Position numbers and translations under genes: made by a program. 6,650 nt of DNA from Anaerolineae bacterium (GTDB lineage Bacteria > Chloroflexota > Anaerolineae > Anaerolineales > Villigracilaceae): assembly GCA_003158885.1 (NCBI GenBank), contig PMLN01000236.1:6438-13087 (forward strand), written 5' to 3'. This document shows positions 1 through 5,349 of this stretch, piece after piece. The first letter of the stretch is position 1. Every line of letters starts with the position of its first letter. The notes beneath the pieces are model-generated. The model saw only the letters and a list, made by a program, of their open reading frames with translations, ran no database searches and was not told where the DNA came from.

Positions 1-10
1 TTCAAACAAA

Positions 11-40
11 ACAAGGGTTTGACATTTGTCAAACCCTTGT
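11..40 (-). terminator. Intrinsic terminator of the YtxH-type gene
   Basis: Two perfectly complementary 14-nt arms (ACAAGGGTTTGACA at 11-24 and its complement at 27-40) are separated by TT. In practice this makes a 12-13 bp stem with a small loop. Read on the minus strand, the stem is followed at once by TTTTGTTTG, a U-rich tail. It starts 16 nt after the TAA of the gene ending at 57. The plus-strand side has no T-tract, so it should act on leftward transcription only. Confidence 0.88.
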
Positions 41-56
41 CGCTAAGCATCTTTAT

Positions 57-449
57 TTAGGACGCGCTGGGCGCGTCGTCGCTTGATTTTTTGCCGGACG
101 GTCTGCGCAGGGATTCGACCACGCTTTCGCCGCGGGCCCGGACTTCCCTGGCAAGTTCATCCGCCCGGGTGCGCGCCTCCTTCGCCACTTCTTCTGCACG
201 TGCGCGCGCGGCCTTGGTCAATTCCTCGGCGCGGGCGCGGGCCTCGGAAGCCGCGGCTTCCGCACGGGCCAGTGCTTCTTCGGCGGTTTCAGATGCCTTG
301 TCGCGCAGTTCGATGCTCTTTTCGCGAATCAGGGCGCGTGTCTCTTCGCCGCTTTGCGGTGCGAAAAGCAGGGATACCACGGCTCCCGCCACTCCGCCGA
401 CGATAAAGCCAACCAGGAATGCACCAAATTCATCACTGTCAGATGCCAT
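57..449 (-). CDS. YtxH-domain membrane-anchored coiled-coil protein
   Basis: This 130-residue protein has the YtxH layout. A glycine-rich membrane segment (about residues 9-30) runs into the family signature LLFAPQSGEETR (27-38), followed by a long charged helix. Residues 48-113 form six imperfect 11-residue repeats rich in Ala, Arg and Glu (for example ARARAEELTKA at 70-80 and ARARAEEVAKE at 81-91), which predict an extended coiled coil. A short Ser/Lys/Asp tail ends the protein. The start is fixed by AGGAG (456-460) six bases before the ATG. It lies 16 nt behind the gene at 466-945 and is probably cotranscribed with it; the terminator at 11-40 ends the unit. YtxH proteins are linked to general stress responses in Bacillus, but their biochemical role is not defined. 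The family call is firm; the function is open. Confidence 0.85.
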   Translation of the reverse strand: MASDSDEFGAFLVGFIVGGVAGAVVSLLFAPQSGEETRALIREKSIELRDKASETAEEALARAEAAASEARARAEELTKAARARAEEVAKEARTRADELAREVRARGESVVESLRRPSGKKSSDDAPSAS

Positions 450-465
450 AGGATTCTCCTTTTGT

Positions 466-945
466 CTATTTACGTTTTAGTCCCATCAATTCTAACACAC
501 GTTGAATGCTTGCCAGATAACCATTGAGTTTGATGACCGGTTTCACCATGTTCTCGCCCAGAAATTCTGCCGTGCCGCGTAACGTGTTGACCGTTTCGTT
601 CGTGGCCTGCAAGATGGGGCGGACTTCGTTTTGCAGGAGGTTGATCAAACCGGCCAGTTGGATCAGCAAAATCACGAGCGCAACGCCGATGATCAGCGTT
701 TCCAATCCCACCACGATAATGAACACATCGCGGATCTTTCCAACCACATCGGCGGGCGTTTCAGGGCGGAGCAGAAAGTAGATGGCTGTGATCAATGCTG
801 CCAGAAGCACAACGGCGCCGGCTGAGACGGAGATGATCACCGATCTCGTCTGCCGTTCCTGGGCTTTTCGAACTGCGATCTGTTCGGGCGTCAATGGAGG
901 CGGGGCGGCTGGAGTGTTTGTTCGTGGGGGAAGTGAAGTTGCCAT
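466..945 (-). CDS. Hypothetical membrane protein with two spans, DUF948/YtxG-like
   Basis: This 159-residue protein begins with a Pro/Ala-rich cytosolic-looking segment (1-20) and a basic stretch (about 26-34). Two hydrophobic segments follow (about 36-59 and 73-104). The rest (about 105-155) is a predicted amphipathic helix with NEVRPILQATNETVNTLRGT at 106-125. That helix pattern after a membrane span resembles DUF948 proteins such as Bacillus YtxG, which sits next to ytxH there as this gene does here. The resemblance is by eye, and DUF948 proteins usually have one span. The ATG at 945 has no Shine-Dalgarno before it. Instead an extended -10 ends six bases upstream, so the message is probably leaderless. 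No other good start is visible. An envelope or stress role is a guess from the neighbour. Confidence 0.75.
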   Translation of the reverse strand: MATSLPPRTNTPAAPPPLTPEQIAVRKAQERQTRSVIISVSAGAVVLLAALITAIYFLLRPETPADVVGKIRDVFIIVVGLETLIIGVALVILLIQLAGLINLLQNEVRPILQATNETVNTLRGTAEFLGENMVKPVIKLNGYLASIQRVLELMGLKRK

Positions 946-951
946 GAAAAT

Positions 952-960
952 ATTATAGCA
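952..960 (-). promoter_or_regulatory. Extended -10 promoter giving a probable leaderless mRNA
   Basis: On the minus strand the sequence reads TGCTATAAT, a perfect TGn extended -10, with the final T at 952. Only six bases (ATTTTC) separate it from the ATG of the gene at 945, so the expected transcription start falls on the A of the start codon. No convincing -35 lies 16-18 bp upstream, which suits an extended -10 promoter. Confidence 0.7.
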
Positions 961-994
961 TTGATGTTCTTATAAGTCTAACCATCCGCGAATC

Positions 995-1030
995 GCAATG
1001 GCATTCTCTCATCCGGGAGAATGCCGTTGC
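995..1030. other. Strong 16-bp hairpin with ATCC tetraloop between minus-strand genes
   Basis: Bases 995-1010 pair with 1015-1030 over 16 consecutive positions (14 Watson-Crick pairs and two G-T pairs), leaving the loop ATCC. The core arms are GGCATTCTC and GAGAATGCC. It lies 52 nt past the stop of the lipoprotein gene and 49 nt before the next minus-strand ATG. Neither strand has a T-run after it, so it is not a standard intrinsic terminator. It may block 3' exonuclease, act as a U-less terminator, or be one copy of a dispersed palindromic element. The 137-nt gap between the two genes holds only this hairpin and the promoter at 952-960. Confidence 0.6.
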
Positions 1031-1082
1031 CCTGCGTTCGGCGGAAGTCTGCCGGGTCCGATGCGCTCTGACTCATGAAACT

Positions 1083-1748
1083 TTAGTTTGGCAGGTCGCC
1101 GATCACATTGAAGGAATCCAAAATGGCCTTGGCTCCTTTGTTGGCGGTGTCGGCCGACTCGCTGGACGGGGAATTAATGATCACAGTCACCAGATAAGCC
1201 GTCTGATTCTGGATTGGACGGACAACCAGCACCATGAAGGCATTGCCCGTGTTTTTGCAGTTGGTGAAGAAATCGTACTTGCCCTCGTACTTGTCATCGG
1301 AGTAGTCAGTGCGACTGCCGTATTGACAACCGGTGGCAACAAAACCATCTTTCCAGATATCCAGCACCTGAATATAGCCGCCTAATTGGGCCAGCTGGCT
1401 GGATGCCAATACCCAGGTGCCAGGCGCCGCGAAACTGCCAAAATCGCTGATGCTGGGCGCCGCTTTGATGCTGGCAAATTTGATCTTTGCAGTGCCAAGT
1501 TCAAATACACTGCCGTCAACTTCTTTCCAGGCCGCAGGTACGGAAACTTCCATGGCGCCGGTATCGTCTTTCACGGTTACGAAATCGGATGCGGCCGGGG
1601 CGGTGGTTGCAGCGGGGGCCTGAGTTACTACAGGCGCTTCAGTTTGAGCCGGCGCGCCCGTATCGGCCGGGCTGGTGGCGCCTCCGCAGGCGGCAACCAT
1701 AGTGGCGATCAAAATTATGACCGCAAGTAAATTGATTTTCTTTATCAT
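1083..1748 (-). CDS. Secreted lipoprotein of unknown function
   Basis: The 221-residue precursor has a classical lipoprotein signal: MIKK, a hydrophobic core and the lipobox VAAC with Cys21. Lipidation at Cys21 would anchor it on the outer face of the cytoplasmic membrane. A low-complexity Ala/Pro/Thr linker (22-54) follows, a common arrangement in Anaerolineae surface proteins. The remaining globular domain (about 55-221) begins FVTVKDDTGAMEVSVPAAWK; Cys141 and Cys164 could form a disulfide. I do not recognise a named family. The start at 1748 is preferred over the in-frame ATG at 1781 because GAGGAG stands a few bases before it and the signal peptide then begins normally; the longer form would add 11 charged residues encoded across that ribosome site. 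The gene is monocistronic in appearance and transcribed away from the tetR operon. No binding partner or substrate can be inferred. Confidence 0.82.
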   Translation of the reverse strand: MIKKINLLAVIILIATMVAACGGATSPADTGAPAQTEAPVVTQAPAATTAPAASDFVTVKDDTGAMEVSVPAAWKEVDGSVFELGTAKIKFASIKAAPSISDFGSFAAPGTWVLASSQLAQLGGYIQVLDIWKDGFVATGCQYGSRTDYSDDKYEGKYDFFTNCKNTGNAFMVLVVRPIQNQTAYLVTVIINSPSSESADTANKGAKAILDSFNVIGDLPN

Positions 1749-1806
1749 CTTTTCTCCTCTCGATTTTATGAATGAGCGCATCTTTCAGGTTTTCATTGGA
1801 ATGCAG

Positions 1807-1846
1807 ATTTGAAACTCTGTGCTTCAAATTGTAATCGAGTTTACAA
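1807..1846 (-). promoter_or_regulatory. Possible promoter/operator region of the lipoprotein gene
   Basis: Two overlapping inverted repeats lie 60-100 nt before the lipoprotein ATG: ATTTGAA/TTCAAAT (arms 1807-1813 and 1823-1829, 9-nt spacer) and TTGTAA/TTACAA (1829-1834 and 1841-1846, 6-nt spacer). On the minus strand TACAAT (1833 to 1828) could be a -10 lying inside the second repeat, but I see no acceptable -35. The call is weak and rests on symmetry plus one -10-like hexamer. Confidence 0.25.
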
Positions 1847-1858
1847 CTCTCTTGGTCA

Positions 1859-2019
1859 CGGAAAACATCGTCTTTCAAAGTTGTGATTACCTCCCGGCCC
1901 GTAGATCAAGCCCGGCATGACGATCACCAGCGGGAGAACCTCTGCAATGAGTTTTTTGCCGGATCGTGCGCAGCCGCTTTGGTGTGGTCGTATTCGCGGA
2001 TGTGTTGGATCATGCCAGG
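1859..2019 (-). pseudogene. Remnant of an extended SDR / NAD-dependent epimerase gene
   Basis: The minus strand keeps two hallmark pieces of the extended short-chain dehydrogenase family in neighbouring frames. The first is EYDHTKAAAHD, containing the active-site YxxxK (Tyr codon at 1990-1992, Lys codon at 1978-1980). The second is LPLVIVMPGLIYGPGGNH, the typical strand-plus-PG..YGPG segment. They are separated by an A6 run (1952-1957). Adding one A there joins them as AKKLIAEV and puts the PG proline 22 residues after the lysine, the normal family spacing. The Rossmann N-terminus and the rest of the C-terminus are missing: similarity fades before about 2019, and the second frame stops at 1856-1858. 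It is therefore a fragment rather than a sequencing artefact alone. It fills most of the gap between the lipoprotein and tetR. The ancestral substrate cannot be told. Confidence 0.62.
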
Positions 2020-2032
2020 ATCGATAGAATCC

Positions 2033-2061
2033 TTGACATGGGCGTTGTTTGGGGGTATCTT
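2033..2061 (+). promoter_or_regulatory. Sigma-70-type promoter of the tetR/acyl-CoA dehydrogenase operon
   Basis: TTGACA (2033-2038) and TATCTT (2056-2061) are separated by exactly 17 bp. The -35 is perfect and the -10 matches TATAAT at four of six positions. Transcription should begin near 2068, 24 nt before the tetR ATG and inside the palindrome at 2066-2083. It is the only good promoter seen before the plus-strand genes, which are close enough together to share it. Confidence 0.78.
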
Positions 2062-2065
2062 TTGT

Positions 2066-2083
2066 CTACCGACCGTTCGGTAG
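2066..2083. promoter_or_regulatory. TetR-family operator palindrome
   Basis: CTACCGACCGTTCGGTAG is an 18-bp palindrome with a single mismatched pair beside the centre. The ACCGACCG...CGGT style is typical of TetR regulators of acyl-CoA metabolism; from memory it closely resembles the site described for Thermus PfmR. It covers the predicted transcription start and touches the weak AGG ribosome site (2082-2084) of tetR, so a bound repressor would block initiation. I saw no second good copy in the window. Confidence 0.75.
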
Positions 2084-2091
2084 GTAAACCT

Positions 2092-2655
2092 ATGACTCGA
2101 GACGATATTTTGGATGCTGCCGCCCAGGTGATCCGCAAAAAGGGGTACCACGCGGCTTCGATGGCCGACATTGCGGGAGCGGTAAATCTTCAAAAAGCCA
2201 GCCTCTATCATCACGTTTCCAGCAAGCAGGAAATTCTGCTGGAACTTCTCGACCGCGCCCTGGAAATGCTGACCGCCCGCATTGCCCCCGTAGTAAATGA
2301 AGCCATTCCCGCGGATGAAAAACTCCGCCGGATGATTCTGGTCTACCTGCAATCATTGGCCGAAAATCCGGATCTATCCTCCGTTCTATTATTCGAACAT
2401 CGCTCGCTGGACAAGAAATCACATGCCCGTCATGTTCCCAACCGCGACCGCTTTGAAAATTTGTGGCAAAGTGTGCTGCGTGAGGGTGTGCGTGCCAGAT
2501 TGTTTGACTGTCCCGACATTGGCATTGCAGTGCGGGGACTGATGGGCACCCTGAATTGGACGCTGACGTGGTATCGTCCCGATGGCGCATTGCCCATTGA
2601 AAAGATCGCAAACTATTATGCCGATCTTTTTTTCAACGGTCTTCTGAAAAAATAA
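2092..2655 (+). CDS. TetR-family transcriptional regulator, probable acyl-CoA-responsive repressor
   Basis: This is a 187-residue TetR protein, the usual length. The N-terminal DNA-binding domain starts with MTRDDILDAAAQVIRKKGYH, and the helix-turn-helix is about residues 24-43 (MADIAGAVNLQKASLYHHVS). The C-terminal ligand and dimer domain ends in WYRPDGALPIEKIANYYADL (160-179), a pattern I associate with regulators of fatty-acid and sterol catabolism such as KstR2-like proteins. The start at 2092 is chosen because the HTH domain then begins normally; the longer frame opening at 1966 would start upstream of the promoter and translate through the operator. It is the first gene of the operon, 12 nt before the acyl-CoA dehydrogenase. 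It probably binds 2066-2083, repressing itself and the downstream genes, with release by an acyl-CoA. The ligand is an inference. Confidence 0.88.
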   Translation: MTRDDILDAAAQVIRKKGYHAASMADIAGAVNLQKASLYHHVSSKQEILLELLDRALEMLTARIAPVVNEAIPADEKLRRMILVYLQSLAENPDLSSVLLFEHRSLDKKSHARHVPNRDRFENLWQSVLREGVRARLFDCPDIGIAVRGLMGTLNWTLTWYRPDGALPIEKIANYYADLFFNGLLKK

Positions 2656-2667
2656 AAGGAGTGAGGA

Positions 2668-3765
2668 ATGTATTCGTTCGAACCAACTGAAGAGCAGCAT
2701 ATGCTCGTCGACACGGTGGGGAAGTATGCCAGCCATGATTTGCGTACCATCTCCCGCGAGGCCGAAGAAAGCCGTGAACTGCCGAAGAAACTTATCGGCA
2801 AAGGCTGGGAACTTGGCCTTCTGCAAGCCTCGATTCCGGAATCCTTTGGCGGTTTTGGCGAACGCTCTGCCGTCACCGGTGTTTTGGCGGTTGAAGAGCT
2901 GGCTTTTGGGGATCTCGCCGGCGCCCTGGCTGTGATGACGCCGTCTTTGTTCGCTCTCCCCGTTCTGCTTTCCGGCAGCGAAGATCAAAAGAAGGAATAT
3001 TTGCCGAAAATCATTGAGGGCGATTGGCAGCCCTACACAGCCGCGTTCATCGAGAATGCGTTTGATTTTGATGCAAATGACCTGCGAACCACTGCCGTCC
3101 TGGATGGCGGTGAATATGTCTTGAATGGCGAAAAAGCCTGTGTGCCGTTTGCAAAGGAAGCCGAAGCCATCCTGATCTATGCCAGGTGCGATGGCCGGAC
3201 CCAGGGCTTTATCGTTCCGAGGAGCGCTGCCGGGTTGAGCGTTGGCGATGAACGCGAGAGGTTGATGGGATTGAATGCGCTGCCTTTATACCGGGTCAAG
3301 TTGGAGAATGTCAAAATCCCTGCCGCGCACCGGTTGGGGGGGGCAGCGGGTCATGCCTTTGAACCGGTTCTTGCTTCGATGCGTCTTGCCTCCGCCTCCG
3401 CCGCGCTGGGCGTGGCGCGCGCCGCCTTCGAATACTCACGTGATTATGCCAGGGAACGCGAAGCATTCGGGGTGAAAATCGCTCAAAAACAGGCGGTTGC
3501 GTTTATGCTGGCCGAGATGCGGACCGAGATCGAAGCGATGCGCCTGCTCGTTTGGCAGGCTGCCTGGAAATTGGATCAGGAAAAAGAAGATGCATTCAAC
3601 GAGGCCTATCTTGCCTCCACAGGCGCGGCGGATATGGTCATGATGGTCACTGACCGCGCCGTGCAGATTTTAGGCGGGCATGGATACATCCGTGAGCATC
3701 CGGTGGAGATGTGGCTGCGCAATGGCCGCGGTTTTGCAATGTTGACCGGTCTTGCAATGATTTAG
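2668..3765 (+). CDS. Acyl-CoA dehydrogenase-like subunit lacking the catalytic glutamate
   Basis: The 365-residue protein has the full acyl-CoA dehydrogenase fold order: N-terminal helices (1-120), middle beta domain (about 125-220) and C-terminal helices. The motifs that contact FAD in the neighbouring subunit are intact: REAFG (264-268) and QILGGHGYIREHPVE (333-347). Its own active-site motifs are not. The usual TExxAGSD loop reads IENAFDFDAND (128-138). The YEGT catalytic glutamate position is Thr360 (FAMLTGLAMI), and the alternative isovaleryl-type glutamate position appears to be Met238. The protein stops five residues after Thr360, so the usual C-terminal tail is absent. AAAGGAGTGAGG precedes the ATG. 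The next gene, an ACAD with the complementary motif set, begins 11 nt later. It is probably a structural/FAD-sharing partner subunit oxidising acyl-CoA in a heteromer; alone it should be inactive. Confidence 0.85.
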   Translation: MYSFEPTEEQHMLVDTVGKYASHDLRTISREAEESRELPKKLIGKGWELGLLQASIPESFGGFGERSAVTGVLAVEELAFGDLAGALAVMTPSLFALPVLLSGSEDQKKEYLPKIIEGDWQPYTAAFIENAFDFDANDLRTTAVLDGGEYVLNGEKACVPFAKEAEAILIYARCDGRTQGFIVPRSAAGLSVGDERERLMGLNALPLYRVKLENVKIPAAHRLGGAAGHAFEPVLASMRLASASAALGVARAAFEYSRDYAREREAFGVKIAQKQAVAFMLAEMRTEIEAMRLLVWQAAWKLDQEKEDAFNEAYLASTGAADMVMMVTDRAVQILGGHGYIREHPVEMWLRNGRGFAMLTGLAMI

Positions 3766-3776
3766 AAGAGGCGAAA

Positions 3777-5039
3777 ATGGCTATCGAATTTGAAGCTCCC
3801 AAACCTATTGTTCAAATGCAAACCGTTCTCAAGACGGTTGCCGAAGAGATGATGCGCTCGAAGTCGCGTTACTTCGACGAGCATGAACATGAGATCCCCT
3901 GGGATTATATTGAGTTCATGCACACCGCCATGAAGTCCATGGGCGTCGGGGCCTTGGTGCCCCGGGAAGAAAAGAAGGCGGAAGATCCCAATAAACCCAA
4001 ACGTCCGCCGATTGGCTACCAGTTGCTGGCTTCTCAAATTGAAATGCTGGCATGGGGCGATGTGGGCATGTATCTCATCACGCCCGGCGGAGGACTTGGC
4101 GCAGCGGCGGTGCAGGCCGCGGGTTCACCGGAACAACAAGCGAAGTTTTTGGCGCGCTTCATTGAAGACAAACCGACCTTCGCCGCCATGTGCATGACCG
4201 AGGCTGGCGCAGGTTCCGATACCTCGGCCATTCGTGCCAGGGCCGTGTTGGACGAAAAGACCCATGAATGGGTGCTCAACGGTGAAAAGATATTTGTCAC
4301 TGCCGGGGATAAATCGCTTACCGAATATAAACAACTTGGCAGGGGCTTTATCGTGGTGTGGGCTTCGATTGACCCATCGGCGGGGCGCGCCGGGATGCGC
4401 GCGTTCGTTGTCGAAAGCGGTACGCCTGGCGTGCGCGTCGTCAAGCTGGAACATAAGCTGGGCATCCGCGTCAGTGATACCGCCTCCATCTCCATGGTGG
4501 ACGCGCATATTCCCTTTGAAAATATTCTCGGCAGTCCGACTGTGGAAAAAACGACGACCGGCTTCAAGGGTGCGATGGCGACCTTTGACGCCACGCGGCC
4601 GCTTGTGGCGATATCCGGTCTGGGTGTGGCACGCGCTGCGCTTGAGTTCCTGAAGGGAAAACTTAAGGAAAACGGTATCGAAATCCGCTATGGTTTGCCG
4701 CGCCAGAAGTTGACCAACATCGAGCGCGAAGTCATTGACATGGACATCATGCTGAAATCCGCCTGGCTGATGGTGATGAAAGCCGTTTGGATGGCGGATA
4801 ACAAGAAGCCGAACGCGCTGGAGTCTTCGATGTCCAAAGTCAAAGCCGGCGATGTGACCACCAGGATCACGCAGAAGGTGGTTGAGATTTTAGGCCCGCT
4901 TGGCTATAGCCGTGAGTTCCTGGCGGAGAAATGGTTCCGCGACGCGAAGATCACCGACATTTATGAAGGCACCGGACAGATTAACCGTCTGGTGGTCGCC
5001 CGGCAGATCCTTGGATATAGTGGAAGTGAACTGAGGTAG
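3777..5039 (+). CDS. Acyl-CoA dehydrogenase, catalytic subunit
   Basis: This 420-residue acyl-CoA dehydrogenase catalyses alpha,beta-oxidation of an acyl-CoA thioester to the trans-2-enoyl-CoA using FAD, with electrons expected to pass to electron-transfer flavoprotein. It carries the FAD/substrate loop MTEAGAGSD (140-148), WVLNGEK (165-171), TFDATRP (269-275) and the catalytic glutamate in IYEGTGQINR (Glu397). The motifs that normally serve the neighbouring subunit are changed: REAFG is replaced by IRYGLP (303-308), and the Q-x-x-GG motif reads VEILGPLGY (369-377). The start at 3777 follows GAGG with 7-nt spacing; the longer frame from 3711 only reads through the end of the previous gene. 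An insert-like Lys/Pro-rich stretch (about 65-79) lies near the N-terminus. It probably pairs with the preceding ACAD. Chain-length or substrate preference cannot be read from sequence by eye. Confidence 0.92.
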   Translation: MAIEFEAPKPIVQMQTVLKTVAEEMMRSKSRYFDEHEHEIPWDYIEFMHTAMKSMGVGALVPREEKKAEDPNKPKRPPIGYQLLASQIEMLAWGDVGMYLITPGGGLGAAAVQAAGSPEQQAKFLARFIEDKPTFAAMCMTEAGAGSDTSAIRARAVLDEKTHEWVLNGEKIFVTAGDKSLTEYKQLGRGFIVVWASIDPSAGRAGMRAFVVESGTPGVRVVKLEHKLGIRVSDTASISMVDAHIPFENILGSPTVEKTTTGFKGAMATFDATRPLVAISGLGVARAALEFLKGKLKENGIEIRYGLPRQKLTNIEREVIDMDIMLKSAWLMVMKAVWMADNKKPNALESSMSKVKAGDVTTRITQKVVEILGPLGYSREFLAEKWFRDAKITDIYEGTGQINRLVVARQILGYSGSELR

Positions 5040-5043
5040 TGCG

Positions 5044-5065
5044 GTAATTGGTAAATAGTAATTGG
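5044..5065 (+). repeat. Degenerate 7-bp tandem repeat, left of the small gene
   Basis: Three consecutive heptamers, GTAATTG, GTAAATA and GTAATTG, run from 5044 to 5064, starting 5 nt after the stop of the ACAD gene and running into the GGAGG ribosome site of the 69-residue gene. They are the reverse-complement type of the heptamers at 5291-5338: bases 5044-5054 (GTAATTGGTAA) are an exact complement of 5309-5319. Confidence 0.7.
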
Positions 5066-5074
5066 AGGAACAAG

Positions 5075-5284
5075 ATGCCTGCGACGTTTGAGGATTTGCA
5101 AGTATTGACCTCATTAGCCCGTCACTTGAATGCTTTTGCCGCCGGCTTGAAAACTGTCCGTGCTGGACAATCGGAAAAGAAATCTGCCGTTCGAGAATCC
5201 CTTTCGGAATATTTTACCGGTGCTTCCGAAGAGTTTTCCGCCTCGTTGTTTTCTGAAGACGATTTCAATTGGCTCAATAGTTAG
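5075..5284 (+). CDS. Small hypothetical protein (69 aa) within the operon
   Basis: The protein begins MPATFEDLQVLTSLARHLNA. It looks mostly helical, with a basic middle (about 26-40) and an acidic, Ser/Phe-rich end (SEEFSASLFSEDDFNWLNS, 51-69). There is no signal peptide, membrane span or cysteine, and I recognise no family. A strong GGAGG (5064-5068) six bases before the ATG at 5075 supports translation; the alternative TTG at 5048 would put the repeat and ribosome site inside the coding region. It lies between the catalytic ACAD and the 3-hydroxyacyl-CoA dehydrogenase in the same direction, so it is probably cotranscribed. Both sides are bordered by 7-bp repeats in opposite orientation, which raises the possibility of an inserted cassette. 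A small partner of the beta-oxidation enzymes is possible but unsupported. Confidence 0.62.
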   Translation: MPATFEDLQVLTSLARHLNAFAAGLKTVRAGQSEKKSAVRESLSEYFTGASEEFSASLFSEDDFNWLNS

Positions 5285-5290
5285 CCGTCG

Positions 5291-5338
5291 CTAATTACCA
5301 ATCACCAGTTACCAATTACTGCTCACGAATTATCACCA
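5291..5338 (+). repeat. Degenerate 7-bp tandem repeat, right of the small gene
   Basis: Six units in strict 7-bp phase are visible: CTAATTA, CCAATCA, CCAGTTA, CCAATTA, CTGCTCA and CGAATTA, then a partial TCACCA. The consensus is CCAATTA, the complement of the left array. The array fills the 65-nt gap up to the GGAGG of the next gene. Short heptameric repeats of this kind occur between genes in several bacterial groups; their role is unknown. Confidence 0.72.
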
Positions 5339-5349
5339 TGGAGGCATCT

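Noticed and set aside
83..480. Two overlapping plus-strand frames of 107 and 129 codons
   Set aside because: Shadows of the GC-rich repeat region of the YtxH-type gene; Arg/Ser/Ala-rich low-complexity translations.
995..1030. Hairpin as a standard rho-independent terminator
   Set aside because: No T-tract follows the stem on either strand, so it was listed as a hairpin of unknown role.
1883..2083. 66-codon plus-strand frame before tetR
   Set aside because: No ribosome site and no family features; it runs opposite to the SDR remnant and through the tetR promoter.
1966..2091. N-terminal extension of the TetR frame
   Set aside because: It would start upstream of the -35 and translate through promoter and operator; the HTH domain begins normally at 2092.
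1924..2352. 142-codon minus-strand frame
   Set aside because: Its first part is antisense to tetR; only its last residues (EYDHTKAAAHD) are meaningful and belong to the SDR remnant, annotated separately.
3711..3776. N-terminal extension of the second acyl-CoA dehydrogenase
   Set aside because: It overlaps the 3' end of the first dehydrogenase in another frame, and a good ribosome site precedes the ATG at 3777.
5044..5338. Heptamer arrays as a CRISPR array or origin iterons
   Set aside because: Units are 7 bp, contiguous and degenerate, with no spacers and no replication gene nearby.
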